From the NCBI GenBank assembly GCA_043769645.1, contig JAYVJC010000029.1, positions 1 to 46,100 of the forward strand: a DNA stretch of 46,100 bases, read 5' to 3'. Both the position numbers and the translations under genes were made by a program. The stretch comes from JAYUDN01 sp043769645 (lineage in GTDB: Bacteria > Patescibacteriota > Gracilibacteria > BD1-5 > UBA2023). Of the stretch, positions 9,966 to 20,458 are shown one piece after another. Under the pieces are notes generated by a model that ran no database searches, was not told the DNA's origin, and saw only the letters and a list, made by a program, of their open reading frames with translations. Each line of letters begins with the position of its first letter. Within the stretch, counting starts at the first letter, position 1.

Positions 9966-10523
9966 ATGCTTCTCTTCATCCAAACTGTTTCAATCGAAAT
10001 AGAAGTAACTATTTTCAAATGAGCTGACCTCATTCATACTGAAAAAATACTCTGAACCAACCGAGAGTTTGAAGTATTTCCAGAGCTCCTGAGAGGCTGG
10101 ATAGAGAAATTCCACATTACTAAAATACTCTGTATTACCTGACCGGGGCCATTTACTCGACTTCGAATACTGACACTGACACTCAATACTATAAAACTTA
10201 CCTATTCGACAATCGTCGTACGAGGTATTGGATTTTTTGAGTTTTCCAAAGGCATAGGGGTGACATCATCATTCGTGCTTGAGGCTAATAGGGGGGAATA
10301 TCTCGTCTCAAAAGACTGAATATCTACATTTATAAAAAAATCTGATCTCCCCGCTGGTACCTACTTCTGATTTTGAAAAGATTCAGATTTTACAGAGAGA
10401 GGTATTTCTATAGAATATAGTTATACTTGAGAACAACTAGAAAAAGTATTTGACTCTATATCGAACACTGCAATGCTCTCTCCTCTTTATATAAAAGAAC
10501 CCCATATCACATGACCGAAGTAA
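9966..10523 (+). CDS. tsaB: TsaB-like tRNA t6A biosynthesis protein
   Basis: This 185-aa protein has the ASKHA-fold core of TsaB/YeaZ. The key segment is CITGPGPFTRLRILTLTLNT (family: .vGPGSFTGlRig...a), with the first GPG glycine encoded by TGA. TsaB partners TsaD and TsaE to make threonylcarbamoyladenosine at position 37 of ANN-decoding tRNAs. It is short compared with the usual 210-230 aa and the second half is divergent. Its 3' end overlaps the next gene by 13 bases (ATG in -TCACATGACC-), so the two are translationally linked. TsaD is not in the window. Confidence 0.75.
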
Positions 10524-11068
10524 ACAAGACACCATTTCTCCGACCCGAAGAAGAAATCATCATTATGATCCACCGACACTGGATCATCCTTGTATACAAA
10601 TTTCTCTATATTCTCGGACTGGTGTTCACAACTTGTATGGTAATGCTCTTTCAGAAGGAGATTATCTATATCATAGGTGATATGTTCTACTGGGCTTCGC
10701 TCTCTATCTTCTGGATTCTCTTTCTGACTTTTATCTACTTGAACTGGATCAATGATGAGCTTGACCTCTTTATTATTACGAATGCTCGAATTATCGGGAT
10801 AGATCAAGAAACCAGCCTCTCCCGTACAATTTCGGAGTGTTCACTCGATCGTGTACAAGAAGTCAACGCTCAAACCTCGGGCATTCTCCAAACCCTTTTT
10901 TCTTTCGGACATCTGCATATCCACACGGCCAGTGAGCAGTCCCATATGACGGTTTCATACGCACCAGACCCGGTAGAAAATGCACGTAAGATCAACAATG
11001 TCATCCAACAATATCGAAACTCTCATATGAATCAATGAACAAAACCTGATAATAAAACTTGAGTTTAA
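10511..11068 (+). CDS. Bacterial-PH-domain membrane protein
   Basis: The 185-aa protein begins RPEEEIIIMIHRHW, has two membrane helices (about residues 27-48 and 55-78) and then a bPH2/YdbS-type domain. The domain starts at DELDLFIITNARIIGID and contains the SLDRVQEVNAQTSG and FGHLHIHTASEQ strands typical of this family. The C-terminus is a helix (ENARKINNVIQQYRN). The tail GTKPDNKTGV is read through two TGA codons. Function is not known. It overlaps tsaB at its start. Confidence 0.75.
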
Positions 11069-11086
11069 TATGGATTTTGCTATAAT
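11059..11086 (+). promoter_or_regulatory. Promoter of trxB
   Basis: There is a -35 TTGAGT (11059-11064), a 16-nt spacer ending in TGC (extended -10) and a perfect -10 TATAAT (11081-11086). Predicted start is near 11093, which leaves a leader of about 140 nt before trxB. Confidence 0.65.
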
Positions 11087-11100
11087 GAGAATAATTCTCA
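11086..11100 (+). promoter_or_regulatory. Fur/PerR-like operator overlapping the trxB promoter
   Basis: TGAGAAT-A-ATTCTCA is a perfect 7-1-7 inverted repeat. Fur-family regulators bind 7-1-7 boxes such as TGATAATNATTATCA, from which this differs at one symmetric position per half. It starts on the last base of the -10 box and covers the transcription start, so a bound repressor would block transcription. No Fur, PerR or Zur gene is in the window. Confidence 0.55.
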
Positions 11101-11154
11101 TATAAGACTCGTCCTGATAACAAGAGTTGTATATCGAAACTTCTCTCAATTATC

Positions 11155-11173
11155 GGATATAGTAAGTATATCC
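11155..11173 (+). promoter_or_regulatory. Hairpin/inverted repeat in the trxB leader
   Basis: GGATATA-GTAAG-TATATCC is a perfect 7-bp inverted repeat, 58 bases before the trxB ATG. It could be an RNA hairpin or a second operator. Confidence 0.35.
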
Positions 11174-11231
11174 ATTCTCTATGAAGGATATTTCTTACGT
11201 CTCCCTACTTACTTCTAAATCCTTTTTTATT

Positions 11232-12146
11232 ATGTACGACACGATTATTATCGGCGCTGGAAGCGCTGGACTTCCCGCTGGAATGTACGCTTCACGTTAT
11301 AAACTATCCAATATTATCATCGGGGAACTTCCAGGTGGTGCCCTCGCCACTTCTCACTGCGTAGAAAACTGGCCAGGAGTACTATCTGATACTTGAAAGT
11401 CTATAATGGATGGTTTTGCTGAACATGCCACTGCTTCTGGATCGACCATCCTCCAAGAACGTGTCGAAAGTGTGTCGAAAAATGGCGAATATGATTTCAC
11501 TGTCACGACCACAAGTGGAAAAGAATTCCATGGGCGTACAGTGATACTCGCGACCGGAAACCTCTACAAAAAACTCTGAGTCCCTGGCGAAATCGAAAAT
11601 ATCGGTCAGTGAGTCTCATACTGTGCTACGTGTGATGGGAACTTCTTCAAGGATCTCCGTGTCGCTCTCGTCTGAGGTGGGAATACGGCTATCACGGAAG
11701 CCCTCTATCTGGCAGAGCTCTGTAGTGAAGTACATATCCTCGTCCGTACAGATAAACTCAGAGCCGAAGATATCTGGATCGAAAAGGCCAAAGCCAAGGA
11801 AAATATCATATTTCATACCTTCACTGAGATTGAAGAAATCCAGGGAGGAATGATGGGGGTGACGGGAGTAAAGTGCAAAGATGGTTCTATAATTGAACTA
11901 GAATGAGTGTTTATCGCCGTAGGGAATGCTCCATTTACGGGACTCGTCGATCATCTCGCTCCTGCCAAGGATCCAGATGGGACACTGGTCGTCGATAAGA
12001 GACAGGAGACAACCGTGAAATGACTCTATGCCGCGGGGGATGTGACCACCAATAGCAATAAATTCCGTCAAACGATCATGTCCGCCGCGGAAGGCTGCCT
12101 TGCTGCCAACTCCGTGCACGAGGATATACTCAGAATGGGGCACTAA
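11232..12146 (+). CDS. trxB: Thioredoxin reductase
   Basis: The 304-aa FAD/NADPH flavoenzyme is of normal length. The FAD site is DTIIIGAGSAGLPAGMYASR at the N-terminus, the redox active site is CATC in SYCATCDGNFF (about residue 133), the NADPH Rossmann motif is VALVGGGNTAITEALYL (first Gly by TGA), and the C-terminal FAD motif is LYAAGDVT. The substitution of Pro by Ser in GAGPAG and of VAVIGGG by VALVGGG is within family range. An upstream in-frame ATG (11181) would add 17 residues, but the protein naturally begins MYDTIIIGAG. Expression is probably controlled by the Fur/PerR-like box. Confidence 0.93.
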
Positions 12147-12809
12147 TAATTTCTATGAAATTATATGAATAAAAATATAGCGATGCCTACAGTATAGTAT
12201 TGGTTCATGTGAAAAATTGCCAAACGAACTATTGTGGCATTATTAATAATTATTATTTCAACGGCCTCAATGCCGCTGAAAATACTAAGAAATGTAAAAA
12301 AATAATTATAGATTCTAGCAAAAAAAAGTATTCGTTAGATCATCTTGATCTGCACTATTTCACTTATTGATAGTGGTCGCAAAATTTAAGCAATGAAATT
12401 CTATGAAAAAAAGAGAGGAAATTATCTTACCCAAAAGGAGAAATTGATAGGAGAAGAAATATAGAGAATATAGTATATGGTATGAAATTATCTAACCGCA
12501 CACATAAATTATTTAATAAATGTAAATATCTTGTTGAAAGACAGTAGCGGATTGTAATATTAGAATTGAAGTTAATTCTTTAAAGAGGGGCAATGTAACA
12601 TAGTAATAAAGTCGCTAAACAATTAGGTAAATAAAAAAACGGTTATTTGTGTAGGGATTTTTTTGAAAGAATGTTCAATAAGCTTATCAGAAGTAGACTC
12701 TTCTCTGATTTTGAAGGAATTATCTTGCCACAAATAAACAATCGTTTATTATAGAAAATAATTTTGACATATTTGCTATTATTTACATAATACCTTTTTA
12801 AAAAATTAT
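12147..12809 (+). other. AT-rich spacer without a convincing gene
   Basis: This 663-base spacer holds only one tiny code-25 frame, 12207-12305, a 32-residue hydrophobic peptide (MGKIAKRTIVALLIIII then STASMPLKIL), which I do not call. Inverted repeats include GATCATCTTGATC and CACTAT...ATAGTG near 12330-12375. The right end contains the promoter for the secreted protein. Confidence 0.5.
12764..12791 (+). promoter_or_regulatory. Promoter of the secreted-protein gene
   Basis: There is a consensus -35 TTGACA (12764-12769), a 16-nt spacer and a -10 CATAAT (12786-12791). The predicted leader is about 12 nt. Confidence 0.6.
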
Positions 12810-13757
12810 ATGCGAAGTACTATTTTAGCAGTGGGGGCAGCAACTTTGATTTGAGCAAGTTCAGGTGTTCAAGCTCAATCAAACTGGAAAGACATACTAT
12901 GAGAAGTGAATAGAGGCGCCTTTTGAGTTTTAGAATCTGATCGAAAATCTCGTAACATTTTAGATATTAGAACTATAAAAGAGACTTGCGAAAACCCATT
13001 TTCTGATGAAAAAGATCTTCCAGACTGAATCGTACCAGTCAAAGAGTCACTAGAATTTATAGACTGAATATTTTCTTGAAAAGAACCGTGTAGATTTGAT
13101 AGGATTGAGATTGTAGTACGATTAATAAATTCTCTTTTATATGAACAAAATGAGAGTGCAGACAGAGTGCTTATTGATAGCAATACACGCCAACAATTGA
13201 GAGAAAGATTAAAAAAACTACAGCCTATTAGAGATCTCATGCGCTCTTATTCGATCTGAGAATTTATAGAAAAATTAAAAAAAATAGGAAAGGTAGAGTT
13301 AATGTGAAAAACGATCTGAAAATTTATAGATACATGAGAACTAGACTACTTACTTTTTAGTGATTTAATAATTGAAAGCATTGCCACTGGGTCATTTTGA
13401 AAAACTTGATTCTACTGAGGGGGATTTGTTTGGAAAATAAATCATATTTCGAGTCTTTTCGAAGATTTACAATCTCTTCGATGACTCTGATGAGAACATC
13501 AAAAACGACTCGAACAGAGGTTTACTATATTTAATAATTTTTACGATAAAAATAAAAGATCTTTAGAGTTATTATTCGAAAAGAAATGACTCGATAAAGT
13601 TTCTGTACTGGATTTACAAAGTTTGGTTTGATATAGAGAACTCTGTAATGAAATGAATAAAGCTCTCAATCCTCGTGAGGTTGCATTTATATACCGTCAG
13701 ATGAAAGATCCTATACGAAAATACATCGTACAAATCATTTTGTCTATTCTTAAATAA
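12810..13757 (+). CDS. Secreted protein of unknown function, extremely UGA-rich
   Basis: This 315-aa protein starts with a typical signal peptide (MRSTILAVGAATLIGASSG, then VQAQS with a cleavage site after AQA/AQ). The mature part is mostly helical and charged, with RQQLRERLKKLQPIRDLM, a Gly-rich patch TGSFGKTGFYGGGFVW near the middle, and a basic C-terminus. It has three scattered cysteines. I recognise no family. By my count about 18 of some 25 glycines are TGA, far more than in any other gene here, so it reads as a dozen fragments under the standard code. Its base composition is also more AT-rich than its neighbours. It may be recently acquired from a relative with the same code, or a low-expression gene. 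Confidence 0.75.
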
Positions 13758-13823
13758 AACCACTACATCATCAAGGCCTAAAAGAAGCTAGAAAAGAATT
13801 TCAATGCTACTTATTAAGTATCA

Positions 13824-16688
13824 TTATATAATAGACTCTTTCGTCACCCGATGTTTCATATGCTTCCTCAGCGCTGCTGCGGTATGAGAAGCTTCAAATC
13901 CGAGCATATCTTTCGGGGTACCAGAGTAGACAAGATTTCCTCATTTGTCGCCACCTTCGACACCGATGTCGATGATATAGTCAGCATTGGCGATGATATC
14001 GAGATGGTGTTCAATAACTACGACGGTATTCCCTTTCTGGACAAGCCTGTCGAGGATGTCGAGAAGTTTCTGAACATCAGAGAAGTGGAGTCCTGTCGTC
14101 GGTTCGTCGAGGATATAGAGTGTCTTCCCAGTTGAGCGCTTAGCAAGGTCAAAGGCGAGCTTGATACGCTGGGCTTCTCACCCAGAAAGAGTGGGTGCGG
14201 ATTGCCCAAGGCGGATATACCCGAGTCCGACATCGACGAGGACCTCGAGAACTCGCTTAATCCGAGGAAACGCGGTAAAAAATGTCGAGGCTTCATCGAT
14301 CGTCATGTCGAGGACTTCAGCGATATTTTTTCCTTTGAACTGAACCCTCAGGGTTTCACGATTGTATCTCATCCCCTGGCAAGCATCACACTGGACATAG
14401 ACATCCGGGAGGAAGTGCATCTCGATCTTCTTGGTTCCTGAACCCTCACAGACCTCACAACGTCCCCCTCGAGTATTAAATGAGAATCGTCCTGGCCCAT
14501 AGCCCCGTTTCTGTGCTTCGAGGGAAGCCGCGAATACTTCTCTGATATAAGTGAATACTCAGGTATAGGTCGCTATATTCGAGTGTGGCGTTTTCCCGAT
14601 AGGGGATTGATCGATAATAATACCCTTATCGAGGGATTCGAGTCCAGTAATCGCTTCGAATTTCCCCGTTTGGTGATTCGAGTCATTGAAGAAGTTGAGG
14701 GCATAGTTCGCGAGGATATCCATAATAAGGGATGATTTTCCGGATCCGGAAACCCCAGTAACCGCCGTAATGCACGCAAGGGGCAAAGCAACCGAAATAT
14801 TTTTGAGGTTATTCTCTCTCGCCCCGATGATAGAAATATGAGACTTCCCCGGTTTTACTCGATTCGCGCGTGTCACTTGTTTTTCTCAAGAAAGAAACTT
14901 CCCCGTTTCCGAAGTGGGATCTTTGAGAATCTCTTCATAGGTACCGGAGAATATAACTTCGCCCCCATGTACTCAAGCGTGGGGACCGATATCGATGATA
15001 TAGTCACACTCTCGCATGATATCTTCATCATGCTCAACCACAACTACCGTATTTCCGATGGCGGCGAGACGCTTCAGATTTTCGATGAGCATCCCGTTAT
15101 CCCTCGGATGAAGCCCAATCGATGGTTCATCGAGGACGTAGATAATCCCTTCGAGTCGCGTACCGATCTGAGTAGCGAGTCGTATACGCTGAGATTCTCC
15201 TCCGGAAAGGGTATTGGCGCGGCGAGAAAGGGTCACATACGAAAGACCGACTCACTCGAGAAATTCGAGTCGTTCAACGATGTTTTTGAAAATAAGAACC
15301 GATATTTTTTTCTCTTCCTTTGTGAGCTTCAGATCTCGGAAAAAGAGGCGACTTGACTCGACGGAAAGATTACAGAGTTCGCCAATATTTTTTCCCCCGA
15401 CTTGTACGGAGAGGCTTTCTCGGTTGAGTCGGTGGCCATGACACTCAGGACAGACAATTTCGGAAACAAACGGGGCGATACGCTTCTGGAACGTACTCTC
15501 GGTCATGGCATTGGTTCCATCATTTTCTGTAAATCTTCGTTCGAGGTTCGAGATGACCCCTTCATACCGAGCGCGGTGTGTCGAACCGGTGTCAAACTTC
15601 GACACATGACTGATTTCGAAAGTATCCTCTACACCATACAGGATTTTCTTCTTGGCATCATCCGTAAGCTTCGAATAAGGAGTATCTTGAGGAATTTTAT
15701 ATTTTTTGCACAGGGCATCGAGAATCACTGTATAATAAGGATGTTGTGTCCACGGAAGGATTGCACCCTCAGCAAGGGAGAGACGGGGATTGATAATACT
15801 CTCCTCAGAAAAAGAGTTGATAACGCCAAGTCCATGACAACTCGAGCACGCTCCATAGTGAGAGTTGAAAGAAAAATGAGATATATTTTTCTCCTCTGCT
15901 TCGAAATCACAGAGGGGACAAGTTGCTCGTCTATGAAAGCTTTCTTTTATATCCTTCTCAAGGATATAAACTCGAAGCACTCATTTTCCTTTTTCATAGG
16001 CAAGGGCAACTGAGTCACGAAGACGCTGGAGGTACGAGTCATCCGTCTTAACGATCAAGCGATCAACGATGATATATATATCCTGTATCGAGTAGGATTT
16101 CTGAAGCTCGATATCTCCGATCGGGATAACAGCATCGGGCGTCTCGATACGGACAAACCCGAGTTCACTCACGATCGAGAGAAGTGACTCTCCAGTGATA
16201 GTAGGAGATTGATAAGAGAGAGGAATAGAAATATGGAACTTGCTTCCTTCAGGAAAGCCAGATAGATATTCTACCACATCTTGAATCGTCTGTTTCGACA
16301 GGGCAATATGGGGATGATTCGGACAGTACATCACACCGATAGAGCTATACAGGAGACGATAGTAATTATATATTTCCGTTATAGTTCAGACAATCGAACG
16401 AGGATTGTTCGACACGGTTTTTTGATGTATGGCGATCGTTGGCGAAAGACCAGTAATCTCCTGCACCTTGATATCATCAGAAATATCAGACACGATCATC
16501 CGGGCATAGGTTGAGAGGCTCTCGAGGTAGCGTTTCTGTCCCTCCGCATAGAGCGTATCAAAGGCGAGTGAAGACTTCCCAGAACCTGAAACCCCAGTAA
16601 TGACAACGAGTTTATTTTTCGGAATGGAAACATCGATTCCTTTCAGGTTGTGGGTTTCAGCGTGAATAATATTAATACTTTCTGACAT
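13824..16688 (-). CDS. uvrA: UvrA, excinuclease ABC subunit A
   Basis: The 954-aa protein is full length. Both ABC modules are present: Walker A GVSGSGKSSLAFDTLYAEG with KRYLESLSTYAR after it at the N-terminus, a second GVSGSGKSSLIMDILANYAL, and two signature/Walker B blocks (LSGGESQRIRLATQIGT with YVLDEPSIGLHPRDN, and the C-terminal equivalent). Zinc-finger cysteines CPLC...CSSC, CPEC and CDAC are visible. It recognises DNA lesions with UvrB in nucleotide-excision repair. Many glycines next to the signature loops are TGA. It shares its strand with the comF-like gene 11 bases upstream. There is no clear promoter between them. Confidence 0.97.
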
Positions 16689-16699
16689 GTGGGATCTGG

Positions 16700-17353
16700 T
16701 TATTTTCAAGAAGCGATAAAGTATCCTCGAACTTCGAAACATCCGTGCTCTTTAAGCACTCTGGCAGCCTCGTTGGCAGTCGCTCCTGTAGAAATGATAT
16801 CATCAAGGAGAAGGACTCGTCTGGTTCTAATTTTCTGGAACTCATAGGTCATTGTAAAGGAGTCTTTGATATTTTCAAGTCTTTTTTCACGAAGCAGTGA
16901 AGATTGATGTTTGGTGTACCTTTTTCTCTTTAATATAGGAATATATGGGATATCGTACTCTATAGAAATCTGCTTCGCAAGGTGGTGCATATGATCAAAT
17001 CCTCGCACGATATATCTGGTCCAGTGCATCGGTACCGTAGTGATTATATACTCGTGGGTATAATTATTCTCCTTCTCTTTCTCAAAAATAGCTCGATAAA
17101 AGGGAAGAAGATGCTCTTCATACTCTTTATAGGAATAAAATTTATACATTTCTATATCACTTGCAATTTCTTCGTGATACGGGGACCCTACGAGAATACG
17201 ATCCAATGAAATAGTTTCTAACTCACTTTTATAGTGTTCCGTCTTATCCTGAACTATAGGCAGTATTCGACTTCTATCTTTCGTTTCTAAGACGAAAATA
17301 TCCTGGATGATTTGGAGGAGGGACATATCAAGTGATTGAAATTTAGGTATCAA
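16700..17353 (-). CDS. ComF-like phosphoribosyltransferase
   Basis: The 217-aa protein has a C-terminal PRTase fold with the PRPP-binding loop RRVLLLDDIISTGATANEA (about residues 175-193) and the preceding VRGFDHMHHLAKQIS and HQSSLLREKRLENIKDSF, as in ComF/GntX proteins. The usual N-terminal zinc finger (CxxC...CxxC) is missing and replaced by an unrelated helical region. ComF is required for DNA uptake in naturally competent bacteria, with an unknown reaction. The start ATG at 17353 overlaps the upstream gene by 11 bases. An ATG at 17329 is also possible. It runs to TAA through one TGA. Confidence 0.8.
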
Positions 17354-18539
17354 AACGGAATCGAAAGTAACTCATAAATGAAAGTGTTGATATACCAAGA
17401 ATAAAAAGAGAACCAAAAAAGAGAAGGTCAGGCATGGCTACCTTGATAAAGAGGTAGTATACCGAAAACCCTATACTCAAAAATATACTCGCATAGTGAA
17501 GAATGAGAAAGTCTAAGCTATGCTTCTGTTTTATAAAGTAGGTAGCGCCGATAAGAATGGCTGAAAGAAAAAATATAAAAAGAAATGCGGAAGAGAAATT
17601 CGAGGTGAGAAGCGGGTGAAAGATAGATATATAGAGAAGAAATATACTTATTACCGCAAAAAGGTACGAGATATAGTTCTCGTAAAGCGCATGAATATAA
17701 AGAAAGAAAATGATGACAGGGCTCACGAGAAGAAAGGATCCTATAACATCATCTTGAAAGAGAAGAAAGTATCAAATACCAAGAACCGTATAGAAGGATA
17801 AGATACTGAAATACTTTGTCGTATAGGTATACGCAGAAAAGAGGGAGATGGTAGGAAAAATGAAAAAGGTAATTCAGGCAAACAAAAAGATGACAATAGC
17901 AATAACAAAAAGACTCAACTCTCCCAAAAGAGAGAGAGTAAGGAATATAAATGTTACGAGTCAAAAGAGAAAAAAAATATAAAAAATAGTATCTTCTTTA
18001 TTTCAAATTTGATACTCAAAAAGGATTTGTAGAGCGGTAAGTAGAGAAAAACCAAGTAGTATAACGAAAAAAATGCTCATATCTACCTTAAGTATTCCAT
18101 AAAGTACTCCGTAAATCAATCATGAGGTAATAATAATCAACGTGTGGTACCTCAAAAGTTCATAAAAAATATCATTCGTTGAGTGAATAACGAGATAGTA
18201 GGTGATAAAGAGGAGGTAAATAATAGACCCGATAAGTGTGTGGTAGTGTACAATATTTCCATTCTCTCAAAAAATAGAATATACAAGCCCATAAATCGCA
18301 ATATAAAAAAGACTTACTGGGAAAAGAAGTGAATATGATCTTACTTGTGAAATCATATCAAAACTCATACCGAAAATATTTTTTTTGGCATCGTGAGTGG
18401 TTTTTACGAAAAAAAGTGGAGAAAAGTAGAAAAGAAAGAAAAGAAAAGATACTATAAAAAAAATAAGGAGTAGATATGAGTGAATCATGTAACTCGCATA
18501 TATAAACATAAAGTGAATAATACTTAAGAGTAGGTACAT
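17343..18539 (-). CDS. Polytopic membrane protein, 398 aa, unknown
   Basis: Almost the whole chain is hydrophobic. I count about twelve likely membrane helices separated by very short loops, rich in Phe, Ile, Tyr and Leu (for example FIVSFLFFLFYFSPLFF and FAVISIFLLYISIF). No transporter or enzyme motif is recognisable. It begins one base after the stop of the upstream gene (-TAGAATG-) and its end overlaps the comF-like start, so the set looks co-transcribed. AT content is much higher than in uvrA next door. Confidence 0.65.
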
Positions 18540-18540
18540 T

Positions 18541-19914
18541 CTAGAAGTTTATAGTAAGAAAGTAGATAAAACCTAAGAAAAGACTAAACACGACAGAAAA
18601 GAGGATAATATGGTGGTAAAACCGGGTAGTAAGTATAAATCCAGATAAAATAGATATAAAAAAGGAGAGATTATCTCTTATATCTATCGAAACAGATACT
18701 TTATTGAGCAGGAGATAGATTACAAAACCGATACTATAAAGAACGAGAGCATAGAGGAGTATATCCCCGACATACGCGATAACTGAGAGTAAAACGTGGA
18801 TGTAATACCCAAATCCTCTGACGATTTTAGTATATGAAAAATTCTTTTTATCGATACGGTTCGTGATAATCTGTATATTTTGAGAAAGAAGCTTTCTTTT
18901 TAGAAAAAGCCTTTTTACCTCGCTAAATTCTAGATGAAAAACTCGCGTAAATATAAGGAGCTCGGTGCTTTTTAGAAGATCTTTATAGATTTTTAACTCT
19001 CTCAAATTCTTATAAAAAGCAAAGGAGCTTTTATCTACCGCCATTACGGGCTTATTAGAGTTTTCTTCTATTATCGTATTCGCTTGTTTTGTGAAACTCT
19101 TCAGGGTATCCCATATTTTTATTAAAATAGGAGGGATAGTTTTTACTTCTTTGATTCAAAATTTCGATTTTGAGCCCACTTCACGCAGGAGTTTATTGGT
19201 AGTTTCAAAAAATTTTTTTCTTTCTTCTCCTACCTCAAGCCGTACCAGATCTAACTCTACTTCTCCGATTTTTATAAGAGCCGTTTCTCCAATGGTTTTG
19301 AGTTTTCAGATATTTGTAGATGATTTCGATTGGTAGAGGGCTTGCTGAAGTTGTTCGAACTTTTGTTTCCTATCTGGGGTAAGCGCATTATTATATTTGA
19401 TAACAATATTTTGTAGCTTTAAGATGATATCGTCTATGATTTTATTATATTTTTCGATTTCACGTTTCATTTCTGGGGAAATCTGATCGTATACATCCGC
19501 ATTAATATCCTTTTCACTTGCTTTTTCCTCTTGATCAACATCTTCTTGTGTCCTGGTATTATTGATATAAAGCTCATAACCACTTTTCACTTTTCAAGTA
19601 ATAATTTTTTTTTGCTCTTCAGGCATATTCTTCATCGTATAAATGTAGACGATATCATGCCCAAGATCCTGGACGAGTTTTTTATACGCTTTGAAAATAT
19701 CATTGGACTGTATTTGTCATGATTTTATTTGATTATCTACCCGGATATCAAAGTAAAAGAAATTTCATACTAGTTCTTCTCACTCATCGATATTGATCTC
19801 TATAATAGAATACCCCTGATTATGGAGTATATTTCGTGCTTCAGTAGCGTCTACTGCTTCTAAGGAAAGAGTGAGTTTCTGATTTTCCTTAGAACAAATA
19901 ACTTTAAATTTCAT
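18541..19914 (-). CDS. Membrane-anchored coiled-coil protein, 457 aa, unknown
   Basis: The N-terminal 45 residues (MKFKVICSKENQKLTLSLE, then AVDATEARNILHNQGYSIIEI) resemble the small beta domain found at the front of GspF/PilC-type proteins, in which a short domain ends A..eA...L...G..I..I. The middle (about residues 110-330) is charged and helical with likely coiled coil. The end has three or four membrane helices (YIHVLLSVIAYVGDILLYAL, IGFVIYLLL, ILSGFILTT, FSVVFSLFLGFIYFL). No ATPase or protease motif is seen. The gene starts 2 bases after the preceding small gene ends. A role at the membrane in secretion or pili is only a guess. Confidence 0.6.
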
Positions 19915-19916
19915 AA

Positions 19917-20156
19917 CTAGATACTATTAATTCATGGAAGTTTAAATGGTTTTACAATAAACTTTTTCTCAACATCAGGAACAATAGAATTTGTTATTTT
20001 CATATAAAAAAAATCAAATTCTTCATCAGAAAGTATATCGATAGAAGCTATATATAGATTTTTATTGTAATAATCTATAGGGATTCCTTCGATTATTTTT
20101 TTTAAAATTTCAGTTTTTTTTCTTCTCGATGTTTCAGTGAATAGGAAATCAAACAT
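19917..20156 (-). CDS. Hypothetical protein, 79 aa
   Basis: A small charged protein (MFDFLFTETSRRKKTEILKK, later FDFFYMKITNSIVPDVEKKF) without a signal peptide or membrane helix. One TGA is read as Gly near the C-terminus. It is the first gene of the tight minus-strand run and is followed after 2 bases by the coiled-coil membrane protein. I do not recognise it. Confidence 0.5.
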
Positions 20157-20458
20157 AGAAATATTCTATATACTTTTCAACATTTTACAATCTTTATTAC
20201 AGTTCTATTTTCTTATTTTTATAACTATTATTATTTATAAGGGATTAAGTATATATTTAGAATATATCTATATCGATAAGGTAGAAAAAATGTTTTACAC
20301 ATTGTATAGGTATATTATTTTATATAAGAAGAGATAGAGAAACAAAAATAACTATTTTTTCACAATATATCTATGTAAAAAAATAATTGCTATTTACTTG
20401 AGTTTTTTATATATTTTTCTACACTAAGAATGAGTCAAAAAATTTACCCCTTACTTAC
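20157..20458. other. Very AT-rich divergent intergenic region
   Basis: Contains promoters facing both ways and no convincing gene. For ctpA there is a -35 TTGCTA (20387-20392), a 17-nt spacer and a -10 TATATT (20410-20415), which gives a leader of about 37 nt. Confidence 0.55.

Noticed and set aside
12207..12305. 32-residue hydrophobic peptide frame after trxB
   Set aside because: No promoter or ribosome site, no composition signal; AT-rich spacers yield such frames by chance.
13824..16688. UvrA appearing as six separate fragments
   Set aside because: Same frame throughout, interrupted only by TGA-coded glycines. It is intact.
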